From contig NC_092797.1 of assembly GCF_918797505.1 (NCBI RefSeq), forward strand, positions 50,752,157 to 50,816,156: 64,000 bases of DNA. Reading direction: 5' to 3'. Under the pieces are notes generated by a model. It was not told the origin of the DNA. It saw only the letters and a list, made by a program, of their open reading frames with translations, and did not search any database. The stretch is from Bemisia tabaci. Lineage: Eukaryota; Arthropoda; Insecta; Hemiptera; Aleyrodidae. Made by a program: the position numbers and the translations under genes. Positions 49,601-58,600 of this stretch are shown one piece after another (within the stretch, counting starts at the first letter, position 1; every line of letters begins with the position of its first letter).

Positions 49601-52600
49601 TGAGTTTCAGGAACCATGCGGCTCATCGAGCTTGATTTTCAGGAGCCATTGAAGATTTTTTAGGGGCCAAATTGACTTTTTGCCTATATATCACGGCGCA
49701 TTCAGTGAAAAGTTAGACGCAAGATGTTTTAGTTACGGAACAAGTAGCTGTAACTTGGGAGAAATTTCGAAAAATCACCAAACAGAAAACTTAGGATTCT
49801 TTTTTCTGGGGGGAGAGGGGGCAATTTTTAGGGGCCACGTTGGCGCAGAGCCTTCATTTTTTAGGCGCCATGGCCGATTTCTTAGAAGCATTTGGTGCGT
49901 TGGCGCCTTTGAGTTTCGAACACTGGTTGAAGATACTATTACTATATATAGTGTTGAGGACAACTCTCTTCAGTGTTGAAAACGACTTGTTTCAGGCTTA
50001 TTCAAGAAGAGAAGCAAAATACGGAAGCTCGGGCAGAAGAGCTAGAATCAAGGGTCGGCAGCTTAGAGCACATGAATCTACTGTCGCGAGGTCGAAGTTT
50101 AGAAAGACAGTCACCTCCAGTAAGCGGGCACTCCACTCCACGCTCACACCACTCCCCTCATCGAGACTATCTTCATAAATATCACACCGTAAGTTTTAAT
50201 AGTTTTCTTTTTCTACTTTTCAATCAATGGTAAATGAAGTCACTGATTTGGGCGTACATAGTTTGGCAATAGAGAGGAATTGAAGTCGGATCAGTGATGC
50301 CACAAAAAAGTGTCATGCATTACTCGGTTACACATCTTTAGTTTACTAAAAATGTTGGTCGATTTGAAAATCGTCGCTCTGTTTTTCATGCGTGAGCCTT
50401 GTCATTTTATCCGTGCAATAAGTAATGGCCAGCGCTCATGATTGGTCAAAATCTCTCAGAAATTCTGAAATTATTCTCTCATCGTTTCAAATGAATCTGA
50501 CGTTATCATTATTCAGATTCTTGTCTATAAATTCCTCTCCCTCCTCTTAAAATAATTTATGCATGTAAAAAAACTGCTGCTGCTTTGCGACAAAGCATTG
50601 TTTCAGTCCTTTATAATACATTATACTTCCGCGTTTTAAAATGTAATAGAATTATCGGTAGATGTGAATGGATCCTTCCACTGATGAAGCCCAAACTGAA
50701 TTATATCTTTAGGATGGGTTATCATCAAAAATATATGATAGAGAAAAAATCTGTTGCTGTATAATTATCTTATAATTGATTCTACAGGGTCTGTTTTTTT
50801 TTCGTTGTCTCATTCTAGAAACTTTAGTGGACAATTAGCGTATGAAACTAGAATTTGTTATCAAGAGTAGCTATGTAACTTTCTTCTCCCCTCTTAAACC
50901 AGTCTATAGCAATAGTTTAGCGTAGAATGTAGGTGGGTGTTTAGTTTTTCTAGATAAGTAATTCAAATTTCCATGAGTTTGGCCATTTCTTTAAGACCTT
51001 GCACAATTTACAAGGAGGAAGGGGAAGAGGTAGTTCCTCTGCTAAAAGGTGTTTTACTTTTTCTTTCGATTAAATATTTTTTTTGGCTCTTCTCTTCTTA
51101 TAAATATTTAGAAGAAAGGTTAATTTGTGCTGCTCTTGTTTTATTTTATCTACTTTTTGCTGCAAGCGGCTGCTGCATAAATCTGTTTATTCGGGTGGCG
51201 TACAATAACTAACGATTTATTGTGTTATGAATGTAATTTCTCCTAGCTTTTAGAGTTGTACAAGAAAAAAGATTACCAATCCCCTGATCGCAATTCTAAT
51301 CATTGGACGGTTGCCCCATCAAAATTCTACTACATTCACTTACTGTGCTATCCTACTTCATGAAAATATTGGCACAATATATTTCTGGTTGTCATGGAGA
51401 GATGATTGAGTAAGAGTAACCAGAGAAAAGCAACCGTTCAATTTGAAGCGGAAAAAAATAAACTGAAGAGGAGATTTAGGTAGAGTCATCAAAGGTACTG
51501 TTTAAGGCTTGCATCCTCATTTGAAATATCAGAACACACATAATCATAATGAGGATCATTAAAAGAGCAGGACCGACTGAAAATTCAGCTAATAAACTAA
51601 TGGGTACCTGGATTTTTGAATGCCAATGAAAAACATCATTGACTCTTCCCTCGTCAATGAAGCCAATAAAAGGCTAACATTTTTGTTTAATGTTTGTTGA
51701 TTGATTTTGGATCTCTTGTCTGTAACTCCCTCCTTCTTATATCCCTTAATTTTTACGCACTTGATGAAATATCGGTTTTAAAGAATTGAAAGTAAGAAAG
51801 TCCTTATAATATATACAGGCTCCTGCATCAATGTCACCAGCCCATCTTCACCAATATGCTGCGTCCTTGGCCAGTCCCGGACAAATGTCAGAATCACTGC
51901 CTGCTAGCCAGGTCAGCTTCCTTCTGCCGTCCGTTACCATATGTCCATTGTCCGTTTGCCTTTGTCTTTGAAATCACCCTGTGTTGCTTCCTGCTCTGCT
52001 TGTATTTGTCCACCATAGCAAGCTTCTTTTTTTTAAATGCTGGATATAAAATGTATTGCTTTGCTTAGCCTTGCAGCTGGAAGAATCAATTGTGGCTCAT
52101 TGCTTTTACTGATCGGAGAGTTCTTAAACTGTGCTCATATTAAAAGCTCAAGTAGCTTGGTAAAACAATAATATCGTTATAATTTTGTCCTTCACGAAAA
52201 AAATTAATTTCTAAAGTATATTATTTTTTAATTGAAAAAATTGTTTTCCGTACATCATTACTTGCTTTTTCTCCCTTTATTTGTTGCTGTCTGGGGCTAT
52301 CCAGTTCCCTTGACACAATCATTTTTTTCATTATCAACCTTTTGTAAATAATATTATCCACTTTTATCCCCATTGGCTTAATATAATCACCATTGTGCAT
52401 CTGATAGTCATCATTAAAGTAGTTGCACAATGTGAATTCATTGTAATAGTGTGAACACTCCTCACGGTAATTATTTAATTAGTTAGAATTCACCTGAAGT
52501 TACAAATTTTAGGATGTTTGTGAAGTGGCTGATTTTAAGATTAATTTAATGTATCTAGTGCCATCATAATTTGCGACTGGATCTGTGAAAAAGGCCTTTA

Positions 52601-55600
52601 TTTTCTGATAGAAGATTTTTCCTGACTTTTTGTAAATGCATGGAAGAAGAAAGTCTGGAAATTTTGGCGCAAGTTTGATCGTAGTGTATTAGTACTGAAG
52701 TTCCAAGACCAAACTTTTCAGGTTGTGAAAAACGTGGTTTAAGTTTTTGCTAAAAGTTAAAGAATATTTTCTTGCACAAGATGAGGTCCTTTTACAAAGA
52801 TTTGATAACATTTTTCTTGTGTTACCTTGTTTTGTTAAGTGCTTAAGTATTTTCAACAATTTATATTTACGCCACTGCTGTTAAATTCAGATCAATGAGA
52901 AATCTATAAAAAATCAAGGTTATGATGACTCATTTTCCTGCTAGATCCTATTATTTGCCAGATTCACCCATTAGTCTGTGTGCAATCTTATCCCCCACTC
53001 AGTTTTCTAGGATCCCAATAGGTCTTCAAAAAACAGCAAATTTTCCAAGCATGGATTTTTTTTTCTTTCCAAGTTGACCAAGTTTTATAATCTTATTACT
53101 TTCGAATTTCTAAATAGAATTCCATGGGGTATGTCCGCAAATTAGGGGAAAACAGGAGTAAGTCATACAGATTCTTAGTCTGCTTTTGAAATTAGCTAAG
53201 TTATATTTGTCTGATTCATACCAAATTTTTCAAGTCTTTATTTTTTTGTGAATATTGAAGTAAGTGAAAATTTTGCAATATTTTATCCAGGATTTTCAAC
53301 GAAGAAAGCAATCTGGTTTTTTCAGAAACCGGTCTGAAGCATTTGCAACACCTGTCATTTTTGTGGTGATTTATGATGTGGAATGTATTGTCAAGTAAAA
53401 GAATCATCAGGATTTTATAAGATTTTTATGCTCAAATTTTGGAAAATTTCCTCTCATGACCGTATTTTTGTACAACACCAATTGCCTGGCTTTTACTGTT
53501 TTTTAATTTCCCTTTTTCTTAAGCATAATTCGTAACTACACCTTGATTCTCTCTCAAAAAAGTTGACGGTTCCATTTGTACTTCTCAATTTTTCCTTCTC
53601 GATTGAATTGGTTTTCTCTCCATGAAATATCGAGTCATTTCTAATTCGACCTAGAAATTGCAAAGATGGATATAGTGTGTTCACAAATGCTTTGATTCGA
53701 ACTTCCTGTATTTTATTAAGGTACTAATGTCCGGAATTTTGCATTATTCATTGTCTCCTTACCTTGCATGATTCTTCTATGAGCTTTGTTTTTTGCAGTT
53801 GCAGTTAGGAGATGAAGAAGATTTGCCTTATGCAGAAGGAAGTAGCGGTGAAGCAAGTCCACTGACCAACCGAGCTCTGCGTCTAGCACTAGCTCATAGC
53901 ACAGAGGACCTAAGGAGGTTAGTCTTTTTTTGTCATTAAATTTGGATTAATAAGAGTCATGACTCAGTCAGATTTTCAGAGATTCACAATAATTTTTCAC
54001 ATCAAAGTTTTTTTTTTATTTTTTTCACCCAAGAAATATTAAAAAAAAATATTTATATTCTTATTATTAATTATTATATTATATTAAACAAATTTTTAAA
54101 AAATTTCAGTGGGAAAATACCAAGAGATGCTTTGAGTTGTAAGCATCAAGCATCAGTTTTTGTCTCGATGGTATTTTAGTAAATGTTAGCATCAGTTTTT
54201 TTAGAACCCCCTCAGATGCTCTCTAAAGTCCTCATATTCTTCTCCTTAATTTAAGAAAGAGAATGTTTGCTCTCGTGTTTCAGAAGGCAGCAAGGTCTCA
54301 GCACTTTACCCCATCCATCATCAAATCCTTCTTACAATCAAGTTTCAATGAAGTAAGTACTTAACCAATTACGAAATTATAAAGACAAGCATCTCAGTCG
54401 AAACATCGCAAACTTCTCGTCTTATTTAATGCTAGCGTTGGGAAAACTAACTGTTTCAATTTTGTAAAATTGTGTTCATGTGATTTTTTTTTGATCTTTT
54501 ATAAAGTCTCTCCAAAAATATCATGCCACAATGTATGTCGGTTTTCTTTTGAAAAATTAAAGTACCAGCAGAAATTGTGAAACGCTACAATCAAGAACGA
54601 TTTTAATAGTTTTGCTGTTAATATATCTCTGTTACCTTTTAGTTTTGCTGTTAGTGTACCTCTGTCACCTTTTTAACCTGTCTCAAATCTGAGGGCGTTT
54701 GAAACTTTTAATAGCTGGATGAGGCGTAACTTTCTAGACAGGAAAATTCAATTAAAATAGAATTCAGAATTTAAGCTATTGATATCTACAAATGAGCAAT
54801 AAATTGTCTCATAAATTAAAAACATCCATTGGTTTGTTGGACATTCATTGTCACTGATTCAATGCAATATTGTCAATGTATTTTTTTGAGTAAATGATTT
54901 AGTTTTGTGAACTTAATTTTTTTCGCGTCATCCGAAAATACAATACACAGCAGCAAACATCATTTTATTAGTCCTATCACTTGTCAGAACTAAAATGGAG
55001 AAGGTTTTTTGTTTGAAATTCTTGACTTCATCACTCACAGTCAGTCTGTCGTTAGCCAATAAACATTGGTTTTGACTTATTTGACTTACGATTGGATCTC
55101 TTTGCTTCACAGCAGGATTCCTGGTTTTTCTACGCCTCCATCACCTGTTTCATCAAGACATAGTAGTCAAGATTCTCTGCATAAAGCATCCGCACTTGCC
55201 TCAGTTTCTGCTGCACAGCAAGCAGCAGTCGCAGCAGCTCAAAAGAAGAAAGGCATCAAAACATCGTTGGGTCGATTCTTCAGCAAGAAAGAAAAGGTAG
55301 ATCATACTTTTTTTTTATCTTTTTAGACCTCTTAACAGTTCATAAACGCTAGTAAAGTCCCCCCCCCCCCCCCCAAACTATCAATTCAAGAGGAATGGAA
55401 TTTAATGTATCTGAGACTGGATCTATTCATCTTTAATTCATCATATAGTGGAAAACAAAGAGAATGTAAAAGCAGTCCGAAACGGAAACGACAATCGAAA
55501 ACACAGGAAAATGCGGAAACAAGGCTAAAATACAAAATACAAAGGCAGGACGTTTTGCTACCTTACGGCTTCATTATCAACTGCTAAAATTAAAAATAAA

Positions 55601-58600
55601 AAAGAAATTAAAATAAAAGTATAAACCAGCAAACGGCGTTACATGGTGAAATTGGAAAAAAAAATCATCATAAAGTTGACCCATTTTAATTTGGCCCTGA
55701 CACATCCAGAATTAGTATTTAAGAATGCAGAAATCAGTAACTTTTATCTTTTAAAAATAATTCTAAACTCATTTTCTGAGATCCATCATTGAAATATCAA
55801 ATATTTCTAAAATGTTCCTTGAGAAACAGAAAGATTATGTAGTTATATGTAGTTACTAATTTTTTATATTGATGATTTTTTGCTTTTAACATCACAAACA
55901 TTGCAAAATGAGCTAAAAACTGGTAAAGTTAAGATTAGTTAATGCCCAACCATACAATAATAAAGAAGATATTTTAACAAATCAATGAATTACTGCACAA
56001 AATAAATTTTGAGTCCGTAACACTACTCCCATAAACATTGACAAGAAATCAGTCTATTGTTAAATTTGTTAAATATTGTGAACATAGAAGTCGACTGACA
56101 GCTTAGCGTCATCAGTTCAGATTGGGCGTAGCTCAAGGAGGATGACTCGCACCCAAAACATAGAAAGCAGTCAATAGCTATTTCATTAAACGTCTCAAGT
56201 ATTTTTCTCAGCTACAAACAGTTCCTTCAGAAACTTCTGAAAATCATTCTTAATTAGTTTGATTGAGAAAAATAAAAACGAAAATGAGCAGGTGTGATTA
56301 TTATCTCCTTCTTTGAGGCGCTGACCATGGATTCTCATGAGCTATTGATTTGGTTCTGTTTAAGGTGAAAGGGAAAGATGGGCTCAGCACCAACAGTATT
56401 ATGTCTTCTTCATTCGGGGAAGGCGATCTCATGACTCCTGATTCCATGAGCACATCAGGAACTTTGGGTCAAAAGAGTGATTTTGACCGACGGAAAAAGA
56501 AGTAAGTTTTGTGATAATTTTCTATCCATTAAATAAATAAATGTAAATAAATCAATATTTACACTAATACAAAAATTACATTTACAAATTATCTTACTAT
56601 TTCAAAAAAGGCTAAGCCAATTTTGATGTGTACGGCGTGAATTAGCCAAGCAGAAACGGTCATTGAAAAAGCCAAGATGATGGAATCGAGGAATCTGTCG
56701 ATGACGTTATCATAGCATTTCTGATCACTTTTTTTCTAAATTATCATAGTTTTCACGTGGCATCATCTTTGTTAGTACAGCGCCATCTTTTTCCGATCAG
56801 TGGATGAATTAGCCAATCAGAAAACGTTATTTGGAAATCCTGTTGAGGAATTAATATAATGAACAAATAATTTTGAAGGTAGATTCTTACTTTGTTTCAT
56901 GGTCCATTATGTAACTGCACAGATTATTCTTAAAATCGAAAGATGACCTTGACTTGTTTAAATTAATAGTTTTGAGACATGATTTTTACATAAATTGAGA
57001 TTGAAACCACAGTGTTACTGATTTTTAATTTGTTTTATTTTCAACAGCTATGATGTGAGACATGAACTTCTAGCAGAAGCAATGAAAGCAGGAACACCTT
57101 TCGCTCTTTGGAACGGGCCCACAATTGTTGCCTGGTTAGAATTGTGGGTTGGAATGCCCGCTTGGTATGTTGCCGCATGTCGGGCAAATGTCAAATCTGG
57201 AGCCATTATGAGTGCTTTAAGTGATACAGAAATCCAAAGAGAAATAGGAATAAGGTGAGTGAGAATAATTCAAGATTATTCGAAGGAGGAATTTTAATCT
57301 TTGTTTTAAGCTAATTCCATTAACAGTTCAGATGACCCATTGGATGGTTCAGCACGTTTAATTATGGATGCAGCTCGCAAATGTATTTCCCCTAAAATAT
57401 TGCATTTTCTCGGCTCAGAACCTTTTACTATTTCAGAAACATTTTACAATTCCATTATATTAAGTCACCAAGAAAAGGAAACGTGTGAACAAAATAAATG
57501 ACCATGACTAGATGGCTTTTCCTCTAGTGGTGTGCAAATTATTGACCCCACCGAGAAAAATTAGGCCCGCTACCCGAAAAATACTGGTTTTACCATGCCA
57601 TATCCATTTAAAAAAGTAGTGTACAAATTTTACATGGGAAAATCAGCAGTATGAAAAAAACTGATAAGGATTATAAACTAGCTGTATTATTTGCTTTTTT
57701 TATTAATTTTGTATGCAAAGTTCATTATTTGCAAAGGCCTAAAAGTTACTGAAGGAACTCATACTAAAATTACAATTATCTCTTGAATTTAGCCAAAATG
57801 AAATCAATGTTTTTGTGCCTTGATACATCGTGTAATTTTTCTTTGACATTTACTTTCTGCAGTAATCCACTTCATCGGCTGAAATTACGACTCGCAATTC
57901 AAGAAATGGTGTCATTAACAAGCCCGTCTGCTCCAAAAACTTCCCGCACAACCTTAGCGTTTGGTGATATGAATCATGAATGGATTGGCAACGCGTGGTT
58001 ACCTAGCTTAGGCTTACCTCAATATCGATCGACATTCATGGAATGTTTAGTGGACGCTAGAATGCTAGATCACCTTACCAAAAAAGATTTGCGCACTCAA
58101 CTCAAAATGGTGGATAGTTTTCATAGGTATGTAAACGATTTAACATTTTTCTTTTTTTCCTCCAGTTCAGAAACATCTTCAGACCTACATACATTTACAA
58201 TCTGCATCATGTTCATGTTATTGTGTATGTATTCCTTTAATGTTCTTTTTCTTTATTTCTTGTATTTTCTGAAAATGATGAGGGGTAAAAATAAAATAAT
58301 TCAATAGACTTTAATTTATCTTTAAATCACCTTTGTGAGAATGTTTATTTCTCTTTTAAAACCTAAATTTGATTCTATCTCCTGTTTCTGAACTCATTTA
58401 AGTAAGTGAAATTGTGTGCCTTTTCTGTTCATTTTTCATTTCAATAGTAGTCTAATGAAACAAGTTCAGGCAAGAAATATCAAGATCAAACAACAGTTTT
58501 ATTTTGTATTGTTTAAATAATATATTATTCTGTTTTCCCATCAGGACAAGTTTACAATTTGGCATATCATGTTTGAAACGATTGAACTACGATAGAAGGC

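Noticed and set aside
57783..58307. Single 174-aa protein over the SAM2 exon
   Set aside because: The open frame reads through introns on both sides; only 57863-58126 is exon by splice sites and family alignment.
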